DNA of 64,000 nt from Prevotella melaninogenica ATCC 25845 (GCF_000144405.1 NC_014371.1:434001-498000); one strand, 5' to 3'. Numbered from the stretch's first letter, positions 26,570 through 36,606 are shown. The notes: a model not told the origin generated them from the sequence alone. Numbers and translations are program-made.

Positions 26570-29125
26570 TTAACCAATAATCTTAAATTTGGCAAACTTC
26601 AGCAGTAGTTGTTTGGTTCCTGCATTACGGAACTCAACTGTTGCCTTAGCATTTTCTCCAGAGCCTTCAAGGTTTAATACCTTTCCAATGCCGAAGCGTT
26701 GATGTTCAATGGTCACGCCAACACTGAGTCCAGCTATTGAGGCTGTCGATGAAATCGAGGATATTGAAGTACTCTCTGTTGATAATGTTCTACCGCCATT
26801 TGTCATTGCAGATGATAGGCGTTTGAAATTACCACCCTCCGCTATTAATCTGCGTTTAGCACGCTCAGAGAATGGGTCAACAGCAGCTTCAGGACGTTTA
26901 CGTTCAGTTATCTTTGGCTTTGGATCAGCACGAAATTGGCTTGCAACAGGATTTGAATTCTGCCATCTCGAGCCCATTTGACGATATTCTTGTCCCCAAG
27001 GTCTGCTACCTGTGTATGCCTTGTTTGGTTCGTACTCACGGAAATTATCTTCTGAGCGATTACGTCCCCAAGCGTTTCTTGAACTATTATCCTCGTCCCA
27101 AGGCATCTTACGTCGTTCACCTCCAAAAGCACTGTTTGCTTCATCTTCTACATGAATCAGTGCAGGGTCGAAATCATTTAAGAAACGACTTGGGTTGTCC
27201 ACTTGCATTGATCCATAGCGAAAACGATTCTTTGCATTCGTCAATATACAATGTCGTTCGGCACGTGTTATAGCCACATAGAGTAATCTTCTCTCTTCTT
27301 CTATCTCACGTTTTGAACTTGCTGACATAGGACTTGGGAATATATTTTCCTCCAATCCAACGACAAATACCGTAGGAAATTCTAATCCTTTTGCTGCGTG
27401 AATTGTCATTAATGTAACTTTCGGAGTGTCATCGTCTTCCTTGTCAGCATCTGTGTATAATGCTACTTCCTGAAGGTAGTCAGTAAGGTAAACATTCTCT
27501 TCTCGTCCTTCTTCGCGTCCAGAGTCCACAAAGCCCTGCATAGCCGACATAAACTCTTCTAAGTTCTCTCGACGAGCCAAGTCCTCTGGCTCACTCCCCG
27601 AACGTATATCAGCACTTAGTCCACTCTCTTCAATAATCTCCTTTCCAAGCTCGTATGCATCCTTCAATGCTACATTCTTAATAAAGCCACTGATAAGTGT
27701 TCTGAAAGCAAAAAGCTTTGTCATTGTACCCTTGTTGACATCTAATCCATATTGAATAGGATTGAGGATAGTTTCCCATAGCGATACAGAATTGCGTTGG
27801 GCACAATCAATAATCTTTTGAATGGTCGTGTTACCAATTCCACGTGTTGGGTAATTGATGATACGCCGGAAGGCCTCTTCGTCATTAGGGTTAGAAACCA
27901 AGCGGAAATATGCGATGATATCTTTGATTTCCTTACGTTGATAAAACGAAAGTCCACCAATAATCTTGTAAGGAATACCTTGTTTGCGGAATTCATCCTC
28001 GAAAGAACGACTCTGTGCATTCGTACGGTAGAGAATGGCAAAGTTGCCATAATCACAGTCATCATTGCGTTTGATACGCTTCAGTTCATTCGCAACAACC
28101 ATAGCCTCTTCCCTATCACTATAGCAAGGTTTATAGAGAATCTTGTCTCCTTCGGCTTCTTTAGAAAATACATCCTTAGGAATCTGTCGTTCGTTGTGTT
28201 TCATCAACGAGTTAGCTGCCTGTACGATGAGCTGTGTTGAACGGTAATTGCGCTCTAACTTAAAGAGTTTAGCATCGTCAAACTTATGCTTGAAGTCAAG
28301 GATATTGTCAATGTTTGCACCACGGAAAGAATAGATACTCTGATAGTCATCACCCACAACACAGATACGACGATGTGTCTCAGCCAACTGGCTGATGATA
28401 CTAACCTGTGCATAGTTTGTGTCTTGATACTCGTCTACCAAGATATATTCAAACTGCTGGCCATACTTCTCTCTAATCTCTTTGTTATCACGGAAGAGCA
28501 AGAAGGTATAAAGCAGAATATCGTCAAAGTCCATTGCATTTGCCTGACGACATCTTGCTTCGTATGCTTTGTAAATCATGTGGATAGCCGGCATACGTGC
28601 ACTTCGGTCACGCTCAATGGCAGCACGGTCTTCTGCATATTCTGAAGCAGTAATAAGATGGTTCTTTGCCATTGAAATAAAGTTATGCACCGAGGCAGGT
28701 TTATATGTTTTCTCGTCAAGGTCTAAGGCTTTTACAATACTCTTAATAAGCGAACGAGAGTCGTTTTCGTCATAAATAGTGAAATTACTTCCAAAGCCGA
28801 TAGCCTCCCCTTCACGACGTAGGATACGTGCAAAGATGGAGTGGAACGTTCCCATATAAAGATGTTGCGCATCTTTAGCAGTTGTTATCTGTGCGATACG
28901 TTCCTTCATCTCTCTTGCAGCTTTGTTTGTAAACGTAAGTGCAAGAATGTTCCATGGCTTCAAGCCTTTATTAAGTAGGTAGGCAATCTTATAGGTAAGG
29001 ACACGGGTCTTACCAGATCCAGCACCAGCAATCACCAGTGATGGTCCTGTACAATACTCAACTGCCTCACGCTGGCTTTCGTTCAGTGCGGAGAGGATAG
29101 CCTCTTCCTTATCTTGATTTATCAT
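26570..29125 (-). CDS. ATP-dependent DNA helicase of the UvrD/PcrA/Rep type
   Basis: This is a 3'-5' superfamily 1 helicase for repair and replication restart. In its 851 residues it has the Q-motif LNESQREAVEY, Walker A AGAGSGKTRVL (33-43), motif II LVDEYQDTNYAQ (near 230), QSIYSFRGANI, TLMTIHAAKGLEF and RRLLYVAITRAE. The C-terminal region is variable, ending with a PcrA-like tail (VGVTIEHQRFGIGKVLNLEG) that resembles the Tudor-like RNA polymerase-interacting domain. It follows mtgA by 56 bases and is probably co-transcribed. Confidence 0.93.
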   Translation of the reverse strand: MINQDKEEAILSALNESQREAVEYCTGPSLVIAGAGSGKTRVLTYKIAYLLNKGLKPWNILALTFTNKAAREMKERIAQITTAKDAQHLYMGTFHSIFARILRREGEAIGFGSNFTIYDENDSRSLIKSIVKALDLDEKTYKPASVHNFISMAKNHLITASEYAEDRAAIERDRSARMPAIHMIYKAYEARCRQANAMDFDDILLYTFLLFRDNKEIREKYGQQFEYILVDEYQDTNYAQVSIISQLAETHRRICVVGDDYQSIYSFRGANIDNILDFKHKFDDAKLFKLERNYRSTQLIVQAANSLMKHNERQIPKDVFSKEAEGDKILYKPCYSDREEAMVVANELKRIKRNDDCDYGNFAILYRTNAQSRSFEDEFRKQGIPYKIIGGLSFYQRKEIKDIIAYFRLVSNPNDEEAFRRIINYPTRGIGNTTIQKIIDCAQRNSVSLWETILNPIQYGLDVNKGTMTKLFAFRTLISGFIKNVALKDAYELGKEIIEESGLSADIRSGSEPEDLARRENLEEFMSAMQGFVDSGREEGREENVYLTDYLQEVALYTDADKEDDDTPKVTLMTIHAAKGLEFPTVFVVGLEENIFPSPMSASSKREIEEERRLLYVAITRAERHCILTNAKNRFRYGSMQVDNPSRFLNDFDPALIHVEDEANSAFGGERRKMPWDEDNSSRNAWGRNRSEDNFREYEPNKAYTGSRPWGQEYRQMGSRWQNSNPVASQFRADPKPKITERKRPEAAVDPFSERAKRRLIAEGGNFKRLSSAMTNGGRTLSTESTSISSISSTASIAGLSVGVTIEHQRFGIGKVLNLEGSGENAKATVEFRNAGTKQLLLKFAKFKIIG

Positions 29126-29181
29126 CTTATCTTTTTATTTTTGTCGAACAGAATTGTTTAATAGGCTAATATACAGATGTT

Positions 29182-29871
29182 TTAATGTTCTTCTGGGAAG
29201 GCTGGTATAAAAGTCATTTGGTGTTCAATCTGTCCAATTCTCTTGCGCATATAAGGTCCAGGATTCTTTGAGGAGAAGCGACGTGGATTAGGTAATGTCG
29301 CTGCTATAAGTGCACAATCTCTTCGACTAAGTTGGCTGGCCTCCATACCGAAATTCTGTTCAGCACAAGCTTCAACGCCATAGATTCCATCGCCCATCTC
29401 AATTGAATTAAGATAAACCTCCATGATACGTTGTTTGCTCCATAGTGTTTCTATGAGGAAAGTGAAATAAACCTCCAATCCTTTTCTTACCCATGAGCGT
29501 CCCTGCCACAAAAAGACATTCTTTGCTGTTTGCTGAGATATGGTAGATCCACCACGCAGTTTCTTCCCTTTCTTCAGGTGGTCTTCTGCAGCTTTCTCGA
29601 TAGCTTGATAGTCGAAACCATGATGTGTAAGGAAGCGTTGGTCCTCACTTGCCATCACTGCTACAGGCATTGATTTTGACATCTTTTCTAACGGAACCCA
29701 GTCATGATAAAGTTTCACAGACTCTCCTTTACCAATCTGTTCAAAACAACGACTAATCATCAGAGGGGTGAAGTATACAGGGATAAAGCGATAGACAACT
29801 ACCGCCAATATTGTGGAGATAAAGGTTAGGGATAATACCCATCTTATCACTTTAAAAATCTTCTTGAACAT
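29182..29871 (-). CDS. mtgA: Monofunctional peptidoglycan glycosyltransferase
   Basis: This GT51 enzyme polymerises lipid II into glycan strands. A membrane helix (about 11-30) anchors it. Catalytic Glu76 is in ASEDQRFLTHHGFD, followed by RGGSTISQQTAKNVFLW and RIMEVYLNSIEMGDGIYG. The start at 29871 (MFKKIFKVIR) is preferred. A TTG eight codons upstream lies inside the -7 element, so it cannot be translated from that promoter. Length is 229 residues, normal for MtgA. Confidence 0.93.
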   Translation of the reverse strand: MFKKIFKVIRWVLSLTFISTILAVVVYRFIPVYFTPLMISRCFEQIGKGESVKLYHDWVPLEKMSKSMPVAVMASEDQRFLTHHGFDYQAIEKAAEDHLKKGKKLRGGSTISQQTAKNVFLWQGRSWVRKGLEVYFTFLIETLWSKQRIMEVYLNSIEMGDGIYGVEACAEQNFGMEASQLSRRDCALIAATLPNPRRFSSKNPGPYMRKRIGQIEHQMTFIPAFPEEH

Positions 29872-29892
29872 AGTTAATGAGTTAATTATTTG

Positions 29893-29922
29893 CAAAGGTA
29901 CTAAATCTTATTCGATAGCAAG
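29893..29922 (-). promoter_or_regulatory. Promoter of mtgA-uvrD
   Basis: TACCTTTG (29900-29893) with CTTG at 29922-29919 18 bases upstream, on the minus strand. It fixes the mtgA start at 29871. Confidence 0.65.
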
Positions 29923-30194
29923 CGTGAAGAAGAAGTTTTTTCGGTTCTTCCGAAATATGGAGTGATAAACTAAATCTCTTACATAGTAAGGCACACAGAG
30001 AAAAAGAGCAGACGGAGTTAAACGCTACACAGAGGTGTCAGTGGCACAAAGAGCGACTATTGCTATCCAGTAGATATTCCCATAGAAGTTAAAACTGAAG
30101 TTAGTCTATTAGTATATCTTTTTATTTTTACAAGTAATCCCTCTCTTTGTTTATAGAGGAATGTAAACTTTTTTTCAACCTTTCAAAGTCCACA

Positions 30195-30293
30195 CATGCT
30201 CTTTTAGCTTCTAAAAGACGCCTAATTGACTTCCAATAGGTGCCCTTTTGAAGTGTTACTAACGCCCTTTTAAAGCCCAATTAGGCATCTTTA
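30195..30293 (-). repeat. Dispersed intergenic repeat family 1, copy c
   Basis: On the minus strand it reads GATGCCTAATTGGGCTTT, AAAAGGGCGTTAGTAACAC and AAAAGGGCACCTATTGG. It sits in the 675-base gap between htpG and mtgA (29872-30546). Apart from this repeat, the mtgA promoter and the htpG terminator, nothing coding was seen there. Confidence 0.75.
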
Positions 30294-30439
30294 CTTTTGT
30301 TGTTTTGTAACTTATTGATTCATTGAAGGTTATAAACCTACTCGTGATAGGTTGTTTTTGCCATTATTTGAGGATTTTTATTTGGATTTATGTAATGAGT
30401 TTTTCATAGTTGAAGATATGTTTTTCGAGGTGTAAAAAG

Positions 30440-30508
30440 GAAAGGTCCCTCCGTTAAAGATATACGCCTATAAAATAAGCGTCTACGCATTTAACGGAAG
30501 AACCTTTT
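30440..30508 (-). terminator. Long terminator hairpin after htpG
   Basis: AAAGGTCCCTCCGTTAAA and TTTAACGGAAGAACCTTTT are nearly complementary, with an inner ACGC/GCGT stem. On the minus strand a T-rich tail follows. Confidence 0.75.
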
Positions 30509-30546
30509 AATTACTTTGTGTATATAAGTGGATAGCTACTTTATAT

Positions 30547-32601
30547 TTACTTAATCAAACTGATAGAACGTTTGAGGAACTTATCGAGTGCAGCACCCTG
30601 AAGCATACCATTCTGTAGTAATGCCAAGTCGATGAGTTGATGAACAATATCATTACCCTTAGCATATGCAGCAACAATAGCTTTCTTCTTGTCTTGAAGT
30701 TCAGAAACAGTCTTCTGAGTATTCTGCATATCGTCCTTCTCCTCCTGTGTCACTTCCTCAGTCTTCTTGCTATCTTGTGACTGATGCAAAGCTGCCAAAC
30801 GTGCCTCTTGTCCCTTCAGTTCGCTTGCTATTGGTTTCAATTCCGTTGCAGTGTTAGCCGTGATGTCGTCAAGAACCTTCTTTACTAATGGGTGGTCGGC
30901 ATTAAGAACGAGATTATAAGAATCAGGCAACTGAGCATAGAAACCCATTCCCTGCTGGAACTGACTCATCTCCTTCATACGGCGCATATACTCGTTTTGT
31001 GTTACGAGAACTGGCTGGAAAGACTCTCCGAGTGACTGTACATCAACTGTGAAGTCTGCTTTCTCGATTGTAGGAATCTGTGAACGGAAAGCCTCTGACA
31101 AATTGTCAGATTCTTCTACTGACAGATTATTCTTTGGTGCATCTTCCTTCTGAATAATGCGATCAACGATATCTGAGTCAACACGTACGTAACGTGTCTT
31201 CTCCAGCTTCTGCTCAAGCATTGAAAGCAACGGTACATCCAACTGTCCGCTTGCATCAATAACGCTATACCCCTTCTGCTTTGCAGCTTCAATATAGCTG
31301 TACTGCTCCTCCTTGTTACTTGTATAAAGGTTTACAAGGTAGCCCTCTTTGTCGGTCTGATTATCCTTAATGAGTGTGTTATACTCCTCAAAGGTGAAGT
31401 ACTTGCCTTCGGTATCCTTGATAAGAGAGAAGTCCTTTGCACGCTCGTAGAAGTCAGATTCTGAAAGCATTCCGTAGTTGATGAAGAGCTTAAGATCATC
31501 CCATTTCTCCTCAAATTCCTTTCGACTCTCTTTGAAAATACTCTGCAGTCTGTCAGCAACCTTCTTAGTTATATAGGTTGCAATCTTCTTCACATTCGCA
31601 TCACTTTGCAAGTAGCTACGGCTTACGTTCAGAGGAATATCTGGAGAGTCGATAACACCATGGAGCAATGTAAGGAACTCTGGTACAATTCCCTCGACCT
31701 GATCGGTTACGAAAACTTGGTTGCAATAGAGCTGAATCTTATTACGTTGCAGTTCGATATTGTTCTTTACACGTGGGAAATAAAGTATACCCGTGAGGTT
31801 GAATGGGTAGTCAACGTTCAAGTGAATCCAAAACAATGGCTCGTCATTCATTGGGAAGAGCGTACGATAGAAGTTCTTGTAGTCTTCATCCTTCAAACCT
31901 GATGGTGCCTTTACCCACAAAGGTTCAACGCTGTTGATGATATTATCTTCTTCAGTATCAACCATCTTGCCGTCTTTCCATTCAGTCTTCTTACCAAAGA
32001 CAACAGGAACAGCCATAAACTTACAGTACTTGTTTAGCAGTTCTTCAATCTTTGATTTCTGCAGGAATTCCTTGCAATCATCATCGATATAAAGGACGAT
32101 ATCGCTACCACGATCCTCCTTTTCTGCATCTTCAAGTGTATATTCTGGGCTACCATCACAGCTCCATTTTACAGCCTTGCTACCTTCTTTATAGCTCTTA
32201 GTGATAATCTCCACCTTCTTTGAAACCATGAAAGAAGAATAGAATCCAAGACCGAAATGACCGATGATTGCCTCTGCCTTGTCCTGATATTTCTCAAGGA
32301 AGTCATTGACACCAGAGAAAGCAATCTGATTGATATACTTCTCAATCTCCTCAGCGGTCATACCGATACCGCGGTCGCTGATAGTCAATGTTCCAGCCTT
32401 CTCATCTAAACTGACACGAACACTCAAATCACCCAACTCGCCTTTGAAGTCACCTGTTGCAGAAAGAGTCTTCAGTTTTTGAGTAGCATCAACAGCATTT
32501 GACACCATCTCACGCAAGAAGATGTCATGATCTGAATATAAGAACTTTTTGATAACGGGGAAGATGTTCTCAGTTGTAACCCCGATATTTCCTTTTTGCA
32601 T
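30547..32601 (-). CDS. htpG: Chaperone protein HtpG (bacterial Hsp90)
   Basis: This is an ATP-dependent dimeric chaperone. In 684 residues it has the GHKL ATPase motifs: EMVSNAVDATQKL (about 32-44), ISDRGIGMTAEE, FSGVNDF and IGHFGLGFYSSFMV. The middle domain includes LWIHLNVDYPFNLTGILYFP and YCNQVFV. The C-terminal dimerisation domain is present, and a low-complexity charged stretch (SQDSKKTEEVTQEEKDD) lies near 640. It is somewhat longer than E. coli HtpG (624), as usual for Bacteroidetes. Confidence 0.96.
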   Translation of the reverse strand: MQKGNIGVTTENIFPVIKKFLYSDHDIFLREMVSNAVDATQKLKTLSATGDFKGELGDLSVRVSLDEKAGTLTISDRGIGMTAEEIEKYINQIAFSGVNDFLEKYQDKAEAIIGHFGLGFYSSFMVSKKVEIITKSYKEGSKAVKWSCDGSPEYTLEDAEKEDRGSDIVLYIDDDCKEFLQKSKIEELLNKYCKFMAVPVVFGKKTEWKDGKMVDTEEDNIINSVEPLWVKAPSGLKDEDYKNFYRTLFPMNDEPLFWIHLNVDYPFNLTGILYFPRVKNNIELQRNKIQLYCNQVFVTDQVEGIVPEFLTLLHGVIDSPDIPLNVSRSYLQSDANVKKIATYITKKVADRLQSIFKESRKEFEEKWDDLKLFINYGMLSESDFYERAKDFSLIKDTEGKYFTFEEYNTLIKDNQTDKEGYLVNLYTSNKEEQYSYIEAAKQKGYSVIDASGQLDVPLLSMLEQKLEKTRYVRVDSDIVDRIIQKEDAPKNNLSVEESDNLSEAFRSQIPTIEKADFTVDVQSLGESFQPVLVTQNEYMRRMKEMSQFQQGMGFYAQLPDSYNLVLNADHPLVKKVLDDITANTATELKPIASELKGQEARLAALHQSQDSKKTEEVTQEEKDDMQNTQKTVSELQDKKKAIVAAYAKGNDIVHQLIDLALLQNGMLQGAALDKFLKRSISLIK

Positions 32602-32698
32602 AGCAATATAAATTTTAATTGTTTTTATTTTGCATAGGTAATAACAAACTCCGTGCCATCTATATATAATACTTAATTTAGAAATAAATTCTCATTCC

Positions 32699-32730
32699 TT
32701 TGGATTTCTTAAGAATGTTATATACTTTTG
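32699..32730 (+). promoter_or_regulatory. Strong -33/-7 promoter far ahead of the next gene
   Basis: TTTG (32699-32702), a 20-base spacer and TACTTTTG (32723-32730). The next start codon is at 32922, so the transcript would have a leader of about 185 bases with no clear structure. Confidence 0.6.
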
Positions 32731-32921
32731 CCAATGAGAATATAATAAACAACAGGCTAATGTCCGTAACTCATTGCTTGAAAAGTAATAGCTTTCCGTC
32801 TATGGAATATATTTTTTTATTCGAAGCATTTACGTATTGAGTTGAGAGTAAAGCAAGATGATTTCAGCCATGCAACATTATAGTACATTTTCAGTGTAAT
32901 GAACATTTAAACTTTTAGATA

Positions 32922-33491
32922 ATGAAAAAAATATCTATCATGTGCTTGATATTTCTAATAGCTTTATCTATATATGCGGTATCAAGACATCAAAACGGAA
33001 TAAGAATATCTCCTGAACAAAAATTCAAACTGTGGCTTAATGATACTGTTAAGCATATTAAAGGGAAATATACGATTAGTTTTGATTCTACGTTATTAAC
33101 GATAACTGATAGCTTTTCATACATAGTTAAGGATGGGAAAACGACATATAGTTCCAATATGAATAACTCAGAAGCTATACAAAAGATGCTGAAGAATGCC
33201 CATGAACCTTCTTGTTTAAATTACAGAGTCATTGCAGTTAGGTATGATGAGTTTACGCCAACAGAAATAGACTTCCTTAAATATGAGACTTATACAGAGT
33301 TTCCTCTTATAAAGATCATAGCAAGAGATATGATTATAAATTATAATGAAAATAGATCTAATATCAATAGTGCTTATATAATAAATAGTCAACTCAAAGA
33401 TACAACATTAGTTGAGTTTAGCTATGAAGGGAATAAGGTTATAAAAAGACATTATAAGAATAATCGTACTAAGAACAGAATAACCTATTAA
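32922..33491 (+). CDS. Hypothetical exported protein
   Basis: The 189-residue protein has an N-terminal hydrophobic segment (5-20) that acts as a signal peptide or anchor, then a soluble domain rich in Asn, Ile, Lys and Tyr. No catalytic motif or family was recognised. The gene is noticeably AT-richer than its neighbours (htpG, pepD), which can mean recent acquisition or weak selection. It stands alone. Confidence 0.55.
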   Translation: MKKISIMCLIFLIALSIYAVSRHQNGIRISPEQKFKLWLNDTVKHIKGKYTISFDSTLLTITDSFSYIVKDGKTTYSSNMNNSEAIQKMLKNAHEPSCLNYRVIAVRYDEFTPTEIDFLKYETYTEFPLIKIIARDMIINYNENRSNINSAYIINSQLKDTTLVEFSYEGNKVIKRHYKNNRTKNRITY

Positions 33492-33745
33492 TCAAGAGCC
33501 CTTGAAATATTTTTGCCCATTTGCGGTAAGAGGTTATCCCTCTCTGTACTTTCAATTCCAATTCTTTTGTATGATAGATTGTTTAGTTCCTCAGATTATA
33601 AGAAGTGATGAATATATATCTGTCCTTATATCCAACCGTGCTTTATCCCAATATGTGTGGACTTCAAAGTTATCATAATTTTGTAGATACTCAACACGCT
33701 ACAATGAATAATGTTCTCTTTCGAAAGCTAACATATATACATTAA

Positions 33746-33782
33746 GAAAACGCCATCTTGTTCTAAGGAGCAAGATGGCGTG
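33746..33782 (-). terminator. Terminator after pepD
   Basis: CGCCATCTTG (33751) and CAAGATGGCG (33771) form a perfect 10-bp stem. On the minus strand it is followed by TTTTCTT. The rest of the gap 33492-33745 shows nothing recognisable. Confidence 0.88.
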
Positions 33783-33805
33783 TAAATAATTATGGTTGTG
33801 TCCAA

Positions 33806-35257
33806 TTACTTGATATTCTTAAGAACAGCAAGGAGGTGATCCCATACCATTTGAACTGTAGGAATAAGCAGACACTCGTCTGGTGTATGAACATAACGAA
33901 GTGTTGGACCAAAGCTAATCATATCTAAATGTGGATACTTCTCAGAGAAGAGGCCGCACTCAAGACCTGCGTGAATACCAAGAACGAGAGGTTCCTTACC
34001 GAAGATATTCTTGTATTGCTCAACTGCAACGTGTACTAATTCTGAGTTAGGATTCATCTTCCATGCAGGATAACTGTCATCTACAACAATCTCAGCACCA
34101 GCCAACTCGAAACATGCACGAACAGTATTGGTCATGTTTACCAAGTTACTCATTACGTTTGAACGCTGTGAAGAGACAACTGTTAACTTATTCTCCTCTG
34201 TCTGTATGCTTGCAACATTACTTGAAGTTTCAACCATATAAGCCAAGGCTTCATCCTGGCAGTTGGTCAATGGACCGTTGTCAAGTGCCTGCAAAGCAAG
34301 GATAACGTTATGAGAAATCTGCTTTGGCATAACTGGAGCAGCATCTGCACTCTCAAGATTCCATACCATCGCGGTGTCAGTAACATGGAACTCGTCTGCA
34401 ACCTCTGTGCTAAAGATATTCCAATCTGCCTTAACGGTCTCTTTATTAGCTGAAGGAACGGCGAAGAGTACCTTACCATCACGTGGGATAGCATTGTGCA
34501 TCTTACCTGAATTCCAGTAGCTTAAACGAAGGTCCATCTTAGCCTGTTCAGCATAGAGGAAGCGTGCAAGGAGTTTGATAGCATTGGCGCGCTTCTTATT
34601 GATGTCATCACCAGAGTGACCACCAACCAGACCCTTCAAGCTTGCTTCCATAAAGAAGTAGCCTTCTGGTGCATTCTCACGCTCAAAGTTGAATACTGCT
34701 GTTGTACTATTACCACCCGCACAACTTACAAAGATTTGACCTTCATCCTCAGAATCAAGGTTGATGAGATAGTTTCCTGTCATGAAACCAGCCTCCAACC
34801 CAAAGGCACCAGTCAAGCCAGTTTCCTCATCACGTGTAAAGAGACATTCGATAGGTCCGTGCTCAATATCATTAGAGTCGAGGATAGCCAACTCATAAGC
34901 CATGCCGATACCATCATCAGCACCGAGTGTTGTACCCTTTGCATGAAGCCACTCGCCATCCACATAGGTTTGAATAGCATCCTTGTGGAAGTCAAATTCT
35001 ATGTCAACGAGTTTGTCACATACCATATCCATGTGACTCTGGAGTACTACTGTTGGAACATTTTCCATACCTTTTGTAGCAGGTTTAGAAATCAGAACAT
35101 TGCCAACTTTGTCAACCTTTACGTCGAGGTTGCGCTCCTTAGCAAACTCCTGTAAATAACTAATCATCTGCTCTTCATGCTTAGATGGACGTGGTATTTG
35201 ATTGATTTTAGCGAACTGCTCAAAGACACAAGCAGGTTTTAATTCTACATTTGCCAT
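33806..35257 (-). CDS. pepD: Aminoacyl-histidine dipeptidase (M20C cytosol nonspecific dipeptidase)
   Basis: This zinc dipeptidase hydrolyses a wide range of dipeptides. The 483 residues carry the M20 metal ligands: VVLQSHMDMVCDK (His-x-Asp), GTTLGADDGIGMA (bridging Asp), FTRDEETGLTGAF (catalytic Glu pair), NLDSED and, near the C-terminus, IHAGLECGLF with the last ligand His in RYVHTPDE. All are present. It fits with the DPP4 enzyme in a peptide-using lifestyle. Confidence 0.94.
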   Translation of the reverse strand: MANVELKPACVFEQFAKINQIPRPSKHEEQMISYLQEFAKERNLDVKVDKVGNVLISKPATKGMENVPTVVLQSHMDMVCDKLVDIEFDFHKDAIQTYVDGEWLHAKGTTLGADDGIGMAYELAILDSNDIEHGPIECLFTRDEETGLTGAFGLEAGFMTGNYLINLDSEDEGQIFVSCAGGNSTTAVFNFERENAPEGYFFMEASLKGLVGGHSGDDINKKRANAIKLLARFLYAEQAKMDLRLSYWNSGKMHNAIPRDGKVLFAVPSANKETVKADWNIFSTEVADEFHVTDTAMVWNLESADAAPVMPKQISHNVILALQALDNGPLTNCQDEALAYMVETSSNVASIQTEENKLTVVSSQRSNVMSNLVNMTNTVRACFELAGAEIVVDDSYPAWKMNPNSELVHVAVEQYKNIFGKEPLVLGIHAGLECGLFSEKYPHLDMISFGPTLRYVHTPDECLLIPTVQMVWDHLLAVLKNIK

Positions 35258-35274
35258 TTTTAATAATATTTTTT

Positions 35275-35305
35275 TTTGTAATCTTGCTGTTTTATATTAC
35301 CTTTG
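35275..35305 (+). promoter_or_regulatory. Promoter of the small membrane protein/OmpH unit
   Basis: TTTG (35275-35278), a 19-base spacer and TACCTTTG (35298-35305), an almost ideal -33/-7 pair. Confidence 0.75.
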
Positions 35306-35335
35306 CGGTCAATATTAAATGCAAAGATAAAGAAA

Positions 35336-35530
35336 ATGTTTGTAACATTATTGTTAACATTGTTAATAATTGCTATAGCTATGTTGCTCCTCGGAGTACG
35401 TGTGTTATTCAAGAAAGGTGGGGAGTTTCAGTCGCAGCATATATCGGATAATGCATATCTAAAGGAGAAAGGTATCCATTGTGTTATTGACCAAGACAAG
35501 GAAGCCCGAGTTAGAAATAAGGCATATTAG
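35336..35530 (+). CDS. Small conserved membrane protein
   Basis: The 64-residue protein has one N-terminal membrane helix (about 2-21) and a short basic, soluble tail with GGEFQSQHIS and KGIHCVIDQD. The ATG at 35336 is chosen because an earlier possible ATG (35303) lies inside the -7 element. Small proteins of this design (helix, then FKKGGxF and a single-Cys tail) are common in Bacteroidales to my knowledge. Function is unknown. It precedes the OmpH-like gene by 28 bases, so co-transcription is likely. Confidence 0.65.
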   Translation: MFVTLLLTLLIIAIAMLLLGVRVLFKKGGEFQSQHISDNAYLKEKGIHCVIDQDKEARVRNKAY

Positions 35531-35558
35531 GAGAAATAATCAATTAAATACAATAGAA

Positions 35559-36161
35559 ATGAAGAAATCATTTAGCAAAATGTCAGTGCTTGCTATGGCA
35601 GCATTCGCTTTTGTTGCATGTAACAATCAGCCAGTGAAGAATGATACAGCAGCTGGCAAGGCTGAAACATCTACAGCTGCTCCAGCTGCAAATAGTCAGA
35701 AAGTAGCTTATGTAGAGATAGACTCTATCATGAGCCAGTATACTTATTGGAAAGATGTTACTAAGCTTGTAAAGGCAAAAGAAGCTAATATCCAGCGTAC
35801 ATTGGCTGGTAAGCAGAAGGCTATTCAGGCTGCAGCTGCTAACTTCCAGCAGAATATTCAGGCAAATAAGTACACACAGGCACAGGCACAGCAGATTCAG
35901 GCAAGTATCCAGAAGCAGGCTCAGGATGCTGATGCTTTGCAGCAGCGTCTTGGTGCTGAGTATCAGAACGAGGTTGCTAAGTATAACAAAGCTCTCTCTG
36001 ACAGCGTGCATAACTATTTGAAGGAGTATAATAAGGATAAGAAGTATAGTATCATTCTTGCTAAGAGTGGTGATAATATCCTTTATGCTGATCCTGCTTA
36101 CAACATTACAGACGATGTTGTTAAGGGTATGAACCAGGCTTACAAAGGTATGAAGAAGTAA
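35559..36161 (+). CDS. OmpH/Skp-family lipoprotein
   Basis: This is a periplasmic chaperone-like coiled-coil protein of 200 residues. The start at 35559 gives a lipoprotein signal ending in AFAFVAC, with Cys21 as lipidation site. After an Ala/Thr linker, VAYVEIDSIMSQY starts the Skp-like domain. The two long Gln/Ala-rich helices (about 75-155) form the coiled-coil arms, and ILYADPAYNITDDVVKGMN ends the fold. Skp delivers outer-membrane proteins to the Bam machinery; a lipidated version in this role is inference. Confidence 0.85.
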   Translation: MKKSFSKMSVLAMAAFAFVACNNQPVKNDTAAGKAETSTAAPAANSQKVAYVEIDSIMSQYTYWKDVTKLVKAKEANIQRTLAGKQKAIQAAAANFQQNIQANKYTQAQAQQIQASIQKQAQDADALQQRLGAEYQNEVAKYNKALSDSVHNYLKEYNKDKKYSIILAKSGDNILYADPAYNITDDVVKGMNQAYKGMKK

Positions 36162-36198
36162 TTTGTGGGTTCACAGTTACTTATTAAATAGATATAAT

Positions 36199-36234
36199 AA
36201 AACCAGTCGTAATTTACGGCTGGTTTTGTTTTTA
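36199..36234 (+). terminator. Terminator after the OmpH-like gene
   Basis: AAAACCAGTCGT / ACGGCTGGTTTT with a five-base loop, then GTTTTT. Confidence 0.9.
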
Positions 36235-36382
36235 TAACATAGTATCATAGAAAGGCAAAAAGTTTACTTTCTTGTTTTGTATAGCACTTCCTGATAGTCA
36301 TCTCTCTATAAGTTTTATATGCCACTCTTCTCTACAGATTTTAACGACCACTATAACTCTAATATTTCATATTTTACAGTTG

Positions 36383-36440
36383 TGTTGGTGCTTCGCACAT
36401 ATCGTGTTGATGGTAAGCACCAATAGTGCTGAGCGTTTAA
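36383..36440 (+). repeat. 22-bp palindromic tandem repeat, family 2, site 2
   Basis: Two degenerate units: GTGCTTCGCACATATCGTG and AAGCACCAATAGTGCTGAG. It lies in the 36235-36606 gap between converging genes. Nothing else was recognised in that gap. Confidence 0.6.
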
Positions 36441-36606
36441 TACCATGCAAAATATGGCTTTGTTGTTCTCAACTTGTTGTTAGATAAGTAGAAGACTGTT
36501 ACAAATCAAACATAATCTCTTTGATTTAGTAGTTTACTTGTCTAAATAGATTCAACATTTGCGAGTGTGTTGTTTAATCCTTATGGGTATTGCTATAAAT
36601 AATGAT

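Noticed and set aside
28286..28645. Open plus-strand frames opposite uvrD
   Set aside because: They mirror the codons of a strongly conserved helicase gene and have no signals of their own.
32731..32921. Small gene in the long leader (26-codon frame at 32760)
   Set aside because: It has no family resemblance, no start signal and unremarkable composition.
34616..35155. 179-codon plus-strand frame opposite pepD
   Set aside because: It is a shadow of a well-conserved gene with all M20 ligands on the other strand.
36272..36487. 71-codon open frame on the plus strand
   Set aside because: It runs across a family 2 repeat, has a biased composition and no start signals.
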